Assembly (NCBI RefSeq): GCF_030848475.1
Contig: NZ_JAVDDS010000011.1
Location: 1 to 64,000, forward strand
Direction of reading: 5' to 3'
Source of the DNA: Herbivorax alkaliphila
Lineage (GTDB): Bacteria; Bacillota; Clostridia; Acetivibrionales; Acetivibrionaceae
DNA: 64,000 bases
A program made the position numbers and the translations under genes. Under the pieces are notes generated by a model. That model was not told the DNA's origin, did not search any database, and saw only the letters and a program-made list of their open reading frames with translations. Shown in pieces: positions 1 to 10,568 of this stretch. Within the stretch, counting starts at the first letter, position 1, and each line of letters begins with the position of its first letter.

Positions 1-20
1 AGCTAAATAATATATAAGAC

Positions 21-49
21 TTTATTTATTTGATTTTTTGTTATATAAT
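21..49 (+). promoter_or_regulatory. Possible sigma-A promoter for the SLH/RHS gene
   Basis: A perfect -10 box TATAAT lies at 44-49, and a weak -35 candidate TTTATT lies 17 bases upstream at 21-26. It would start transcription about 45 bases before the ATG at 100, whose ribosome binding site is the G-run at 88-93. The surrounding DNA is very AT-rich, so a chance match is possible. Confidence 0.35.
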
Positions 50-99
50 CGTAGTAATTATAGAGGAAAAATAAAACAATCTATTTAGGGGGGTTTATA

Positions 100-3000
100 A
101 TGGGAGTAAAAATTAAATGTGTTTCTTATTTACTAATTATTTGTATTTTGATGACTGGGTTGCAACCTTTTGCATCTGAAAGTACAAATCAAAATCAGGC
201 TTTTCCTGATATCAAAGGTCATTGGGGCAGCGATGTTATAGAGAAGTTTTTAGACAACAATTGGGTTGTAGGTTATGACGATGGACTGTTTCGTCCAGAC
301 AGGCTAGTAACCAGAGCAGAGTTTACAGCTATGGTTGTAAACATATTTAGGGAAGAAGAAAAGATAGAAGGAAGTACTTTTACAGACGTAAATGAAAATG
401 ACTGGTTTTATAATGCCGTGTCTTATGCAGCAAGTGAAGGTTTAATAGCTGGATATGATGATGAAACATTTAAACCAATGGAAAATATGCAAAGGCAGGA
501 TGCAGCTGTACTTGTATCCAGACTTTTCGAAGTAGATTTTTTTGAAGGTGCATCCGAGTTTGAATTTAAAGATGAAGATGAATTTTCTGAATATTCATAT
601 CAAAGCATAAAAAATCTTGCATCTTATGATATAGTTCAAGGTTATCCTGATGGAAAATTTAAACCGTTTAATTTAATAACAAGGGCAGAAGCAGTTCAAA
701 TGTTGAACGTGGTGCTTGATTATATCGAGGTACCAGAATGGACAATGCCACCGTTAATTCCACCAGAAACGCCAGAGTCAACAGAGAAGCCAACTCCAGA
801 GCCAACGGAGGAACCAACGCCTACTCCATATGTGAGAAGGGATACACCACGAAGGACAACGCCATCTACTCCAAGACCAGTACATCGTACATATACTACA
901 ACAGAAGATTTTAATGAAGGAGAACTTTATAATGTAAGTACTGAAATAGAGGACAGGCTGGTACTTGAAAAGCAAGATGTAGAAACTATTGAAAGAGATT
1001 TTAGAACTACAGAAATGGTATATGGTAAAAGTGGAGACCCCATACATATTGAAGTTAATCAGAAGGTGAATAAGTCTGTGTTAATGCCGGGCGAGGATTC
1101 AGTTGAGACAAACTTTAACCTTTTTGGACATGGAACACCTGATATGCCTGAGAGAAATCCTGTTGACCTTATACTTGTAATTGACCGTTCAGGAAGTATG
1201 AGAGGGAATAGGTGGAGTGCTGCTGTAGAAGCTTCTAAGCACGTACTTAATCACATTGGGGAAGAAGACAGAGTTGGAATAGTTCTTTTTAGTTCTAATG
1301 CACAGATTCATAGTGGATTAGAAGGTGATATAGATAAAATAAGTGAAGCGATAGATTCAATGCCAGGACCAAGTGGAGCTACTGCTATTGGAGCAGGTTT
1401 GCAACAGGCAATAGCTGAATTTGAGGAAGAAAGCTCACCAGAAAGAAGCAAGAGTATACTTCTTTTGTCTGATGGAGGAGAAAATAGATGGAGTATAAGC
1501 CGGGTTATAGAACAAGCTGAGATAGCAAATGAAAATGGAATAATAGTGCATTCAGTAGGTTTAGGTTCAGGAATTGACGAATCACTGCTTTTAGAAATAT
1601 GTGAAATTGGAGGAGGAACGTATAAATTTAGTCCTACAGAAGAGGAATTAGGGGCAATGATGGAATATATTGCAGAGGCAGTGTTTGATGCTTCTGGAAG
1701 AAATGTTGTACTAGAGACAACAATATTAAAAGATAATGTAGTAGATTTTGAAGTATTACCTGAACCAACAAATATAATTGAAAATGAAGATGGAAGTTCT
1801 AAGTATCAGTGGAATTATGGAAGATTGAGAATGGGGCAGGAAGAAGATATATTATTATCTTTTGATTTTGAAGATCTTGTAAGTAGTACGCAAAAGACCA
1901 TTTTAGAAAATACAACACTTGAGTACACTGATAGAAATAATGATAGGATTATTATAGAGGTAGATGATGTGTCACTTCCAGTTAGTGAGCATGTAGGATA
2001 TGGAACATGGAGTGTTGTATTTGACAGTAAAAGATCAAATACACAATGGGGAAGTATTTATTGGAATGACAAGATATATAGTGATGATAAAATAAGTGTG
2101 GAAGTATCAACAAGTAGTGATGGAGAAGATTATTGCGAGCCTTTGGAAGTTTCAAATTATAGTACTTTTGATATAGAAGAAGGAAGGTATATAAAGGCTT
2201 TAGTTGAATTTGAGATTTCAAGTGACGGTTTTAGCCCTGAACTATTAGACCTTACAATAGGGTCAAAAGGATTTGAAATACCAACGCCGGAACCGACGCC
2301 AGAACCAACGCCGGAACCGACACCAGAACCGACACCGGAACCAACGCCAGAACCAACGCCGGAACCAACGCCAGAACCAACGCCGGAACCGACTCCAGAA
2401 CCAACGCCGGAACCGACACCAGAACCGACACCGGAACCAACGCCAGAACCAACGCCGGAACCGACACCAGAACCAACGCCAGAACCAACACCAGAACCAA
2501 CGCCAGAACCGACGCCGGAACCAACACCAGAACCAACACCAGAACCAACACCAGAACCAACGCCAGAACCAACGCCAGAACCGACGCCAGAACCAACGCC
2601 AGAACCAACACCAGAGCCAACGCCGGAACCGACGCCAGAGCCAACACCAGAAATTGATTTTGAAAGACCAATTGTTGAGTTATCTGCAAAGCCTGAGATA
2701 GTTGATGTTGGAAATGATGTTCATATTTCTATAATTGCTACTGATAATGTAGAGGTTGTAGAGACAAAGCTCATTATAAATGAAACTGAGGTTGAGCTGG
2801 ACGAATTTGGAGAAGCTACATATACATCAGATACACCAGGTGTGTTAGATGTGAATGCTTATGCATATGATGAAGCAGGAAATAAAGGATATTCAACAAA
2901 AGAAATAAGATTTATTGAGGAAGGTGATGATGTACCTTTAGACGTTTCTATTGACTCGCCAGAAGAACATTCTCAAATTAATATGCCGGTAGAAGTTGTT

Positions 3001-6000
3001 GGAACAGCAAGTAGTGAAAAACTTACCAGATACATACTTGAGTATTCAATAAAAGATGCTAATCAATTTATTGAGTTTGCAAGAGGTACTAAACCTGTTG
3101 AAAATGACGTATTAGGTACCATTGATCCAACATTAATGGAAAACGGTTTTTATGATATTAGGCTTACAGCAGAAGATACAAGTGGAAAGTACATAGAAAC
3201 ATATACTACATGGCAAATTGATGGAGAAACAAAAGTAGGTAACTTTAGTATGGAATTTGAAGACTTAACAATACCAATGGCAGGCATTCCAATAACAATT
3301 AACAGAAAATATGATAGTCGAAATAAACAAAAAGGTGATTTTGGTATTGGTTGGACTTTAGGGATTAGTGATATTAAAATAACTACCAGTGGTGTTTTAG
3401 GTGAAGATTGGCTTGAGATTGTTAGACCAGAGGGCTTTTTAGGTAGTAATATATATGATATTGTACCTTCAAAGCCTCGTGAGGTAATGGTAACGTATCC
3501 AGACGGAAGAAAAGATGAGTTTTATGTTAAATTAAATCCTGACCATAGTGAATTATATCCAATACGTCAAACATCAGTGAGTTTTTTACCTAAAAAAGGT
3601 ACTTTTTCACAACTTGAGGCATTAGGGAATAATGAATGTATGCTAGATAAATCAAGTAGTGGCGATGTAGAACTTATTGATGATACAAGTGGGATGCTAT
3701 ATAATCCTACAAGATTTAGGCTTACAACATCTGATGGAATGGAATTGATAATAAGTAAAACAAATGGGATTCAGAGAATCACTGATAAAAATGGAAATGA
3801 AATAACTGTAGGTAGGGATGGAATAATTCATTCAAGTGGAAAGAGCGTTTTGTTTGAAAGAGATTCAGAAGGTCGAATTACTTCTATCGAAGATCCAATT
3901 GGGAATGTAATAACATATGAATATGATTATTATGGGGATCTTGTAAAAGTAACAGATCAGGAAGGTCATTTAACAAGATTTACATATAATTCAACTCATG
4001 GTCTTGTAGATATAATAGATCCAAGAGGAGTTAAAGCAGCACGGAATGAGTATGACGATGAAGGTAGAATTATAAAGCATATAGATGCAAATGGAAATGA
4101 AATAGAATACTTAAGGGACACAGAAGCACGGCAGGAAGTAGTTATAGATAAAAATGGAAGGCAGAGTGTATCTTACTACGATGAAAATGGAAATGTTATT
4201 GAAGAAACAAATTCTCTAGGACATACTACTTCATATACATATGATTCCAATAATAATGTTGCTTCAGAAACTGATGCTCTTGGAAATACAACAGAGTACA
4301 CATATGATGAAATGGGAAATTTAAAAATCAAAAAGGATCCTTTAGGACATACAGTTGAATATGAGTATGATGAAATTGGAAGGATTCTTTCAATAAAAGA
4401 TGCTAATGGAAATACAATGGAAAATGATTTTGACGAAAAAGGTAATTTGACATTGGTTAAGGATTTTTCAGGCCAGTACCACAAATATACCTATGATTCA
4501 AGTGGAAATATTATAAGCATCGAGGATAGTATGGGAAACGTTTTAGAATATACATATGATAATATGGGGAATAGAATTTCTCAAAAAGATGTTTCTGGAA
4601 CAGTGACTAATTATAGCTATGATAAAAACGGAAATATAATTACAAAAACGGTTGTTGCACAAACTTCTGAAGGATTAGAAGAAAGTACAATAAGTTATGT
4701 CTATGATGCTATGAACCGATTGATTGAAACTATTGATCCATATGGAAATAGTGAAAAAATAGAATACAATTCTATAGGAGAAAAGTCTCGTGCTATTGAT
4801 AAAAAAGGAAATGTAACTGAATACGAATATGATTATATGGGAAATGTAACAAAAGTTATTTATCCTGATAACACAGAAGAGACTTATAAATATGATGTTG
4901 AAGGCAGAAAAACATCCTTTGTTGATAGAGCTGGCAGAGAAGAAACATATACTTATGATGCTTTAGGAAGGCTTATAAAGACAACTTATGCTGATGGAAC
5001 TTGGCTGGAAAAAGAGTATGATAAGGCAGGACGAATTACTAAAGAGACAGATGCAAAGGGAAGTACTACTTTATATAGTTATGATGAGGCTGGAAGAAAT
5101 ACGTCTGTAACAGATGCAGATGGAAATACAACATATTATAAGTATAATGCAAGAGGCGATATAATAGAAATGATTGATGCACGAGAAAACAGAGTAAAAT
5201 ATGAAAGAGATGCACTGGGAAGAGTAATACGTAAAACATACGAAGATGGTACTTTTATGCAATATGAGTATGATGCAAATGGAAGAAAAATATCAGAGAC
5301 AGATCAAGCTGGAAATGTAACAAAATTTCAATATAATTGGAGAGGAAATGTTATAAAAGTAACAGATACCTTAGGTAATGAAACTGTATTTGAGTACGAC
5401 CATTTAGGAAATCTAATATCTCAGACAGATGCAGAAGGTAAAACTACTAGATTTGAATATGATAAACTGGGAAGAAGAACAAAAAGAATTTTACCTATGG
5501 GAATGTCAGAGTCTTTCGAATATGATAAAATGGGGAGATTGAAATCTCATACAGACTTTAACGAAAATACTATTAAGTATGAGTATGATGTAAATGGAAG
5601 GCTTGTAAAGAAAGAATTTCCGGACGATTCTATTGAAGTATATACTTATACGGATACAGGAATGCGTGAAACAGTACAGGACTCAAGAGGGATTACAGAA
5701 TATCAGTATGATTTAATGGATAGACTTATAAGAGTAGAAAACCCTGATGAGTCATGGATAGAATATGATTATGATGAAGTTGGCAACAAAACAGTTGTAA
5801 AAACTTCTAATGGTAAGACAACTTATGAGTATGATGCTTTAAATAGACTTATTAAGGTAGTTGATTCGTCGGGAAATGAGACATTGTATGATTATGATTC
5901 TGTTGGAAACCGTAAAAGCATTGAAAATGATAATGGTACAATTACAGAATATAAATATGATGAACTAAATCGATTAGTTGAGCTAATAAATAAAAAAGAT

Positions 6001-7386
6001 TCCGGTGAAGTTTTATCTTCATATAAGTATGAGCTTGGGGAAGCTGGAAATAGAACTAAAATCATAGAAAATGATGGAAGGGTAGTGGAGTATGTTTATG
6101 ATGACTTATACCGACTTGTTAGTGAAACAATAAATGAACCTGATTCAGATAGCAGGACTATTTATTATGAATACGACAAAGTAGGAAACAGATTATCAAA
6201 AACAGATGATGAAGATGTAACATTGTATGTTTATGATGATAATGATAGGTTGATAGAAGAGGGAGAACATACATACAAATACGACAAAAATGGAAATATG
6301 GTTGAAAAGACAGATGGGGAAGTTTCTAAAAAGTATACTTATGACTATCAAGACAGATTGATAAAAGTTACCAAAGCAGACCAGAATACAACAGAAAAAG
6401 TAGAGTATTCTTATGATGTAGATGGTACAAGAATTAAAAAGGTATCTAATGAAATGGTAAGTACTTATCTAGTGGACGATAATAGGGAATATTCACAGGT
6501 ATTAGAAGAGAGAGATGGTGAAGGAGAACTGGTTGTAAGATATACTTATGGCGATGACTTAGTAAGCCAAAAAAGAGGAGAAGAGATTAGTTATTATCAA
6601 TTTGATGGGCTTGGAAGTACAAGAATTCTTACAGACTCTGATGGAAACATTACTGATAAATATAACTACGATGCATTTGGAAATATAATATTTAGAGAAG
6701 GCGAAACAGTTAATGAATTTTTCTTTACGGGAGAACAGTATGACATCAATGTTGGTTTTTATTATTTGAGGGCAAGGTGGTATAGCCCTTCTGCAGGAAG
6801 ATTCATAAGTATGGATGAACATCCAGGAGCTATATATGATCCACGAACTTTAAACAAATATACTTATTGTGGCAATAATCCATCAAACTATATTGATCCA
6901 TCAGGAGAATTCTTTTTAATACAGATTACAATAACTCTTCCAACTTTAAAATCTGTGCGAGTAAATCATACTAAGATGAATTTAAATATACTTAAAGACA
7001 GTATAGATATAGCTTATTATGTTATAGAACCTGCGGCAAGATCTCAAGAAGTATATTTACAGGGTATTTTAGCAGGAAATTTTGAATTAGCTGATGCTTA
7101 TACTTCAGCAAGGATGCTGCAAGCACAAGGCTTTAGACTGATTGGAGAATCTATATTGGATAATATTAGGGAAACATTAAGGAATACGGTGGGTATTAAA
7201 GTTGAGTTTGAATTTTTAAATCCAATTTTAGAAAGAGCAAGAAAGGACGTAGAAGAAGCTAAGAAAATTAAAGGATATATAGAAAAATACAACGATTATG
7301 TTGAGAGGTTAGAAAGAGGAGAATTTTCTGAAGTTGCAAGGGATGGTTTATTTAAATTTGCAGATGTAGTGTTGGATGGTCTATAA
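100..7386 (+). CDS. Giant secreted SLH - vWA - PTPE repeat - RHS/YD repeat protein
   Basis: A 2428-residue surface protein. Residues 1-26 look like a signal peptide. Three S-layer homology domains follow (about 35-83, 93-140, 157-204), which in this family hold proteins to secondary wall polymer. A von Willebrand A domain (about 355-530) has the metal-site motif DRSGS at 362-366. A linker of 31 PTPE units (728-851) leads to two Ig-like segments (about 855-1050), then YD/RHS repeats (about 1230-2190) and the RHS core ending in DPSG near 2270. The last ~157 residues match nothing I recognise and occupy the place of a variable toxin domain. Start ATG is preceded by a G-rich ribosome site. It is a single-gene unit ending in a strong terminator. 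RHS shells enclose their C-terminal cargo in known members; a toxin, adhesin or processing role here is inference. Confidence 0.9.
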   Translation: MGVKIKCVSYLLIICILMTGLQPFASESTNQNQAFPDIKGHWGSDVIEKFLDNNWVVGYDDGLFRPDRLVTRAEFTAMVVNIFREEEKIEGSTFTDVNENDWFYNAVSYAASEGLIAGYDDETFKPMENMQRQDAAVLVSRLFEVDFFEGASEFEFKDEDEFSEYSYQSIKNLASYDIVQGYPDGKFKPFNLITRAEAVQMLNVVLDYIEVPEWTMPPLIPPETPESTEKPTPEPTEEPTPTPYVRRDTPRRTTPSTPRPVHRTYTTTEDFNEGELYNVSTEIEDRLVLEKQDVETIERDFRTTEMVYGKSGDPIHIEVNQKVNKSVLMPGEDSVETNFNLFGHGTPDMPERNPVDLILVIDRSGSMRGNRWSAAVEASKHVLNHIGEEDRVGIVLFSSNAQIHSGLEGDIDKISEAIDSMPGPSGATAIGAGLQQAIAEFEEESSPERSKSILLLSDGGENRWSISRVIEQAEIANENGIIVHSVGLGSGIDESLLLEICEIGGGTYKFSPTEEELGAMMEYIAEAVFDASGRNVVLETTILKDNVVDFEVLPEPTNIIENEDGSSKYQWNYGRLRMGQEEDILLSFDFEDLVSSTQKTILENTTLEYTDRNNDRIIIEVDDVSLPVSEHVGYGTWSVVFDSKRSNTQWGSIYWNDKIYSDDKISVEVSTSSDGEDYCEPLEVSNYSTFDIEEGRYIKALVEFEISSDGFSPELLDLTIGSKGFEIPTPEPTPEPTPEPTPEPTPEPTPEPTPEPTPEPTPEPTPEPTPEPTPEPTPEPTPEPTPEPTPEPTPEPTPEPTPEPTPEPTPEPTPEPTPEPTPEPTPEPTPEPTPEPTPEPTPEPTPEPTPEIDFERPIVELSAKPEIVDVGNDVHISIIATDNVEVVETKLIINETEVELDEFGEATYTSDTPGVLDVNAYAYDEAGNKGYSTKEIRFIEEGDDVPLDVSIDSPEEHSQINMPVEVVGTASSEKLTRYILEYSIKDANQFIEFARGTKPVENDVLGTIDPTLMENGFYDIRLTAEDTSGKYIETYTTWQIDGETKVGNFSMEFEDLTIPMAGIPITINRKYDSRNKQKGDFGIGWTLGISDIKITTSGVLGEDWLEIVRPEGFLGSNIYDIVPSKPREVMVTYPDGRKDEFYVKLNPDHSELYPIRQTSVSFLPKKGTFSQLEALGNNECMLDKSSSGDVELIDDTSGMLYNPTRFRLTTSDGMELIISKTNGIQRITDKNGNEITVGRDGIIHSSGKSVLFERDSEGRITSIEDPIGNVITYEYDYYGDLVKVTDQEGHLTRFTYNSTHGLVDIIDPRGVKAARNEYDDEGRIIKHIDANGNEIEYLRDTEARQEVVIDKNGRQSVSYYDENGNVIEETNSLGHTTSYTYDSNNNVASETDALGNTTEYTYDEMGNLKIKKDPLGHTVEYEYDEIGRILSIKDANGNTMENDFDEKGNLTLVKDFSGQYHKYTYDSSGNIISIEDSMGNVLEYTYDNMGNRISQKDVSGTVTNYSYDKNGNIITKTVVAQTSEGLEESTISYVYDAMNRLIETIDPYGNSEKIEYNSIGEKSRAIDKKGNVTEYEYDYMGNVTKVIYPDNTEETYKYDVEGRKTSFVDRAGREETYTYDALGRLIKTTYADGTWLEKEYDKAGRITKETDAKGSTTLYSYDEAGRNTSVTDADGNTTYYKYNARGDIIEMIDARENRVKYERDALGRVIRKTYEDGTFMQYEYDANGRKISETDQAGNVTKFQYNWRGNVIKVTDTLGNETVFEYDHLGNLISQTDAEGKTTRFEYDKLGRRTKRILPMGMSESFEYDKMGRLKSHTDFNENTIKYEYDVNGRLVKKEFPDDSIEVYTYTDTGMRETVQDSRGITEYQYDLMDRLIRVENPDESWIEYDYDEVGNKTVVKTSNGKTTYEYDALNRLIKVVDSSGNETLYDYDSVGNRKSIENDNGTITEYKYDELNRLVELINKKDSGEVLSSYKYELGEAGNRTKIIENDGRVVEYVYDDLYRLVSETINEPDSDSRTIYYEYDKVGNRLSKTDDEDVTLYVYDDNDRLIEEGEHTYKYDKNGNMVEKTDGEVSKKYTYDYQDRLIKVTKADQNTTEKVEYSYDVDGTRIKKVSNEMVSTYLVDDNREYSQVLEERDGEGELVVRYTYGDDLVSQKRGEEISYYQFDGLGSTRILTDSDGNITDKYNYDAFGNIIFREGETVNEFFFTGEQYDINVGFYYLRARWYSPSAGRFISMDEHPGAIYDPRTLNKYTYCGNNPSNYIDPSGEFFLIQITITLPTLKSVRVNHTKMNLNILKDSIDIAYYVIEPAARSQEVYLQGILAGNFELADAYTSARMLQAQGFRLIGESILDNIRETLRNTVGIKVEFEFLNPILERARKDVEEAKKIKGYIEKYNDYVERLERGEFSEVARDGLFKFADVVLDGL
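2281..2652 (+). repeat. 31 tandem 12-bp units encoding (PTPE)31
   Basis: 372 bp made of 31 in-frame copies of a 12-base unit close to CCAACGCCAGAA, coding Pro-Thr-Pro-Glu. Units differ at third codon positions (CCA/CCG, ACG/ACA/ACT, GAA/GAG), so the array is not freshly amplified. Unit gain or loss would change linker length without a frameshift. The peptide is an extended wall-spanning type spacer between the vWA and Ig-like/RHS parts. Confidence 0.97.
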
Positions 7387-7397
7387 AAAAGTCATTT

Positions 7398-7446
7398 AAA
7401 AAACCTCCTTTATAGTTGATAATTCAATTATAAAGGAGGTTTTTTT
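7398..7446 (+). terminator. Rho-independent terminator after the RHS gene
   Basis: A 17-bp inverted repeat (arms 7398-7414 and 7429-7445, core CCTCCTTTATA) with the T-run forming the end of the second arm, 12 bases after the RHS stop codon. It separates this gene from the SIR2-like gene. Confidence 0.9.
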
Positions 7447-7534
7447 ATAAAAAATAATAATATTAAAGATAACTGCAGATACTCAATTTAGGTAAAGTAT
7501 AATATCTCAGTAATAGAAGGGAGAGAACTATTTT

Positions 7535-8593
7535 TTGCCAAAAAAGACTACAGTTATACTTGGTGCAGGATTTTCAAAAAATTCTGGATTGCCTTTACAG
7601 TCAGATTTTTCTAATCATTTAATAGAAAGATATTCTATTGATGATTTTGATAAAACAGCCAGCACAATAATAGAAAAATATATGGAAAATGTTTTTGGGT
7701 ATTCAAAGGGAAATGTATTTCCTCAACTGGATGATATATTAACATCCATTGATATAGCAATTAATTCAGGACATAATCTAGGATTAAAATATTCTCATGT
7801 ACATTTAGAGGCAATAAGAAAGGTTATTGTATACAAAATTATTTCTATACTTGATGGATTTTATAAATACTCTGAGCATGCTGCAAATTTTATAAGGCTG
7901 CTTCTAAATAAATATGATGAAATAAATTTTATTACATTAAACTGGGACACTGTCTTAGAAAAGTATATTTGTGGCCTTGAAGAAAATATAGATATAGATT
8001 ATGCAAATGGCGGAGAAGAATTTAAAAAGGCATATAATTTATTAAAAATAAGCAAAGTTATAAAAGTTATAAAAGTTCATGGTTCATGCAACTGGATGTA
8101 TTGTAATAATTGCAGGATGCTTGTAAATGATATAAAAAATGATATTTCGCCACTTAAAAGAACAGGTTTTACTAAAAAGGATATCATGCTTCTTAATGAT
8201 TTAGAAGGAATAAATATTACTGATAATAAAATAGATAATACAAAGTGTTTTCATTGTGAAAATATTTTATCATCCCATATAGCCACTCAGAGTTATAAAA
8301 ATTCTTTTAAAGTCAATTCTTTTTCTAATGTCTGGAGCGAAGCTGAAAAACTACTTACAAGTTCAAATAAATGGATTTTTGTAGGTTATTCATTGACCCA
8401 AATTGATTATGAATTCAAACATCTTTTAAAAATAGCAGAACTAAAGCTTTCTCATAAAAGAGATAAAGATTTAATTATCGATGTGGTTTTATTAAATAGC
8501 AATTTAACAATATCAAAATATAAAAGTTTTTTTGGAGATAAAATCAATATGGTTTGTAATAAAGGAATTGGAGAATATATAAATTATCTTTAA
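7535..8593 (+). CDS. SIR2-like domain protein with zinc ribbon
   Basis: A 352-residue protein of the SIR2_2-like type. The NAD-binding glycine motif GAGFSKNSGLP is at about 10-20, a TLNWDT segment follows, then HGSCNW with H182 where sirtuins place their catalytic histidine, and a zinc ribbon C190-C193/C238-C241. A late VGYSL motif fits the second half of the Rossmann fold. Start TTG at 7535 follows GAAGGGAG. Stand-alone proteins of this kind are NAD hydrolases or deacylases in known cases, and several serve in phage defence; nothing here proves which. It stands alone between the RHS terminator and engB, with no recognisable defence partner. Confidence 0.8.
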   Translation: MPKKTTVILGAGFSKNSGLPLQSDFSNHLIERYSIDDFDKTASTIIEKYMENVFGYSKGNVFPQLDDILTSIDIAINSGHNLGLKYSHVHLEAIRKVIVYKIISILDGFYKYSEHAANFIRLLLNKYDEINFITLNWDTVLEKYICGLEENIDIDYANGGEEFKKAYNLLKISKVIKVIKVHGSCNWMYCNNCRMLVNDIKNDISPLKRTGFTKKDIMLLNDLEGINITDNKIDNTKCFHCENILSSHIATQSYKNSFKVNSFSNVWSEAEKLLTSSNKWIFVGYSLTQIDYEFKHLLKIAELKLSHKRDKDLIIDVVLLNSNLTISKYKSFFGDKINMVCNKGIGEYINYL

Positions 8594-8616
8594 AACCTTT
8601 TAATTTGAGAATTTAA

Positions 8617-8625
8617 TGGTATAAT
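8617..8625 (+). promoter_or_regulatory. Extended -10 promoter for engB
   Basis: TGGTATAAT at 8617-8625 is a perfect extended -10 (TGnTATAAT). There is no good -35 at the usual distance, which extended -10 promoters tolerate. Transcription would begin near 8632, so the ribosome site AAAGAGG at 8646-8652 and ATG at 8662 fit, while the ATG at 8641 would have almost no leader. Confidence 0.55.
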
Positions 8626-8661
8626 GTTTTTAAAAAGATAATGAAAAAGAGGTACAGTGTA

Positions 8662-9249
8662 ATGGATTTTAATATAAATAATGCAAGACATGAAGTGACA
8701 GCAGTTAAGCCTTCACAATATCCTGTCAGTGATATACCGGAGGTTACTTTTGTGGGAAGATCAAATGTAGGAAAGTCCTCTTTGATTAATTCTCTTTTAA
8801 ATAGAAAAAAATTGGCAAGAGTTGCAGCTACACCAGGAAAAACACAGGTGATAAATTTTTATAATATAGACGATACATTATACTTTGTAGATCTTCCAGG
8901 GTATGGATATGCCAAAGTGTCAAAATCGGTGCAAGCTTCTTGGGGGCAGTTTATTGAAACTTATTTAACCAAAAGAGAACAGCTAAAGTTGGTTGTTATG
9001 CTTGTTGATATAAGACATTCTCCTTCTTCTAATGATAAGATAATGCATGATTGGATTTTGAGTATGGGATTTCCTTATATTATAGTTGCAACAAAACTAG
9101 ATAAAATTCCTCGCTCAAAAGTACAGCAGAGATTATCTGATATAACTAAAACGTTAGGTCTAGATAGTTCTATAAATCTAATTCCCTACTCTTCTGAGAC
9201 AAAGCAGGGAAAAGATAAATTATGGAATGAGATTATAACTTATTTTTAA
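8662..9249 (+). CDS. engB: Ribosome biogenesis GTPase EngB/YsxC
   Basis: A 195-residue GTPase of the YihA/YsxC/EngB family, needed in known bacteria for late assembly of the large ribosomal subunit. Visible G motifs are G1 GRSNVGKSS, G2/switch ATPGKTQ, G3 DLPGYG, G4 TKLD and the G5-like SS region near the C-terminus. Length matches the family. An in-frame ATG at 8641 would add seven residues, but 8662 is preferred: AAAGAGG lies nine bases upstream and the predicted transcript starts near 8632. In many Clostridia engB follows lon; here an accessory RHS/SIR2 segment precedes it. Confidence 0.95.
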   Translation: MDFNINNARHEVTAVKPSQYPVSDIPEVTFVGRSNVGKSSLINSLLNRKKLARVAATPGKTQVINFYNIDDTLYFVDLPGYGYAKVSKSVQASWGQFIETYLTKREQLKLVVMLVDIRHSPSSNDKIMHDWILSMGFPYIIVATKLDKIPRSKVQQRLSDITKTLGLDSSINLIPYSSETKQGKDKLWNEIITYF

Positions 9250-9286
9250 ATATAGGTGTGGTCTTTTGAAATTTTAAAAATAATAC

Positions 9287-9315
9287 TTGTGTTATATAAA
9301 AATAATATGTACAAT
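9287..9315 (+). promoter_or_regulatory. Promoter of the thiamine operon
   Basis: TTGTGT (9287-9292), a 17-base spacer and TACAAT (9310-9315) form a sigma-A type promoter that would start transcription about 20 bases before the TPP aptamer. Confidence 0.55.
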
Positions 9316-9338
9316 ATAAATATGAAAAGTGAATATTT

Positions 9339-9425
9339 CAGCTAGGGGTGCCTTGTGGCTGAGAAAGAGTAAAGAACTCTTAACCCTTTGAACCTGACGC
9401 GGATAGTGCCGTCGTAGGGAAGCCT
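9339..9425 (+). promoter_or_regulatory. TPP (THI-box) riboswitch aptamer
   Basis: The region carries the conserved TPP aptamer elements in order: the CTAGGGGTGCC start, GGCTGAGA at 9357-9364, AACCCTTTGAACCTGA at 9382-9397, and the closing GCGGATAGTGCC...CGTAGGGAA segment. It lies directly upstream of the thiamine operon. Binding of thiamine pyrophosphate in known members turns off downstream expression, and here the terminator at 9451-9478 is the evident expression platform. Confidence 0.95.
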
Positions 9426-9450
9426 TATTTAATCGTGTTTTTAAAATTAT

Positions 9451-9478
9451 GCTTGCCTACAAAAGGTGAGCTTTTTTT
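9451..9478 (+). terminator. Riboswitch-controlled terminator
   Basis: GCTTGCCT (9451-9458) pairs with AGGTGAGC (9464-9471), giving an 8-bp stem with two G-U pairs, followed by a run of seven T. It sits between the TPP aptamer and thiS, so ligand binding probably favours this hairpin and stops transcription before the operon. Confidence 0.85.
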
Positions 9479-9515
9479 GATTTAATACATCTTTGTGAAA
9501 TTTGGAGGTGATAAT

Positions 9516-9716
9516 TTGGTTATATCACTAAATGGTAAAAAGATAGAAATTGAAGAGGGAATAACTTTAAAAGAACTTATAAACAAAAAAGGGCTTGAGC
9601 CTGACAGAATAGTTGTTGAATACAATTATCAGGTTTTGAATCAATGTGAATGGGAGAAAACTATTTTAAAAGAAAATGATAATCTTGAAGTTTTAAGATT
9701 TGTAGGGGGAGGCTAA
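9516..9716 (+). CDS. thiS: Sulfur carrier protein ThiS
   Basis: A 66-residue ubiquitin-like protein ending in RFVGGG; the terminal glycine is adenylated by ThiF and then thiocarboxylated to give sulfur for the thiazole ring. An in-frame GTG lies at 9495, but TTG at 9516 is chosen because GGAGGTGAT at 9504-9512 is correctly placed for it and the length then matches the family. First gene after the TPP riboswitch; thiG starts four bases after its stop. Confidence 0.93.
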   Translation: MVISLNGKKIEIEEGITLKELINKKGLEPDRIVVEYNYQVLNQCEWEKTILKENDNLEVLRFVGGG

Positions 9717-9719
9717 ATA

Positions 9720-10487
9720 ATGAATGATAAATTAATTATTGGAGGAGTAGAAATCAAAAGCAGACTTTTTGTGGGAACAGGTAAATTTTCTTCAAATAGA
9801 ATGATTCCTGATGTTATTAGGAGTTCTAATGCTCAGGTTATTACTGTTGCATTAAGAAGAATTGACTTTGATTCAGAAGAAGAAAATATGCTAAATCACA
9901 TTCCTAATGAGTGTACTTTAATGCCTAATACTTCAGGAGCAAGAAATGCAGAGGAAGCTGTAAGAATTGCAAGGCTTGCAAGGGCTGCTGGGTGTGGTAA
10001 TTTTATAAAAATTGAGGTTATTTCAGATAACAAATATCTTCTTCCAGATAACCATGAGACAATTAAGGCAACTGAAATTTTATCTAAAGAAGGATTTACA
10101 GTGATGCCCTATGTTAGTCCAGATTTAATGGATGCAAAGAGACTTGTAAATGCAGGTGCTGCTTCAGTAATGCCATTAGGTGCTCCGATAGGCACAAATA
10201 AAGGGCTGAAAACAAAGGAAATTATTAAAATATTAATTGATGAAATTGATTTGCCTATTATAGTGGATGCAGGAATAGGAAAACCATCTGAAGCTTGTGA
10301 ATCTATGGAACTTGGAGCAGATGCGGTGCTTGTCAACACTGCTATAGCAACAGCAAAAAATCCTGTTTCAATGGGAGAAGCATTTGCAAAAGCAGTGTCA
10401 GCTGGAAGAATAGCATATCTTTCGGGCACTGGTGCAGTTAAGGAATATGCAGAGGCTTCCTCACCTCTTACTGGTTTTTTAGCATAA
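9720..10487 (+). CDS. thiG: Thiazole synthase ThiG
   Basis: A 255-residue (beta/alpha)8 enzyme that condenses deoxyxylulose 5-phosphate, dehydroglycine and ThiS thiocarboxylate into the thiazole phosphate. K97 in the FIKIEV strand is the expected Schiff-base lysine. The phosphate-binding segments ([11 protein letters not shown], and the late [12 protein letters not shown]) are present, and the length is normal. It lies between thiS and thiH and works with ThiH, which supplies dehydroglycine anaerobically. Confidence 0.97.
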   Translation: MNDKLIIGGVEIKSRLFVGTGKFSSNRMIPDVIRSSNAQVITVALRRIDFDSEEENMLNHIPNECTLMPNTSGARNAEEAVRIARLARAAGCGNFIKIEVISDNKYLLPDNHETIKATEILSKEGFTVMPYVSPDLMDAKRLVNAGAASVMPLGAPIGTNKGLKTKEIIKILIDEIDLPIIVDAGIGKPSEACESMELGADAVLVNTAIATAKNPVSMGEAFAKAVSAGRIAYLSGTGAVKEYAEASSPLTGFLA

Positions 10488-10568
10488 AAAGATTAAGAGG
10501 TGGAATTTCAAATACAGAAGTCTTAGAATAAGATAAAGTGAAAGTGTTGATATCAAAGGGGGATGATA

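Noticed and set aside
2281-2652. Repeat array as a CRISPR candidate
   Set aside because: Units are 12 bp, contiguous, without spacers, and in frame with the coding sequence.
2252-2701. Open frames on both strands across the PTPE-coding repeat
   Set aside because: They are by-products of the 12-bp repeat, give low-complexity Arg/Gln/Asn or Val/Leu/Ala chains, and lie inside the real gene.
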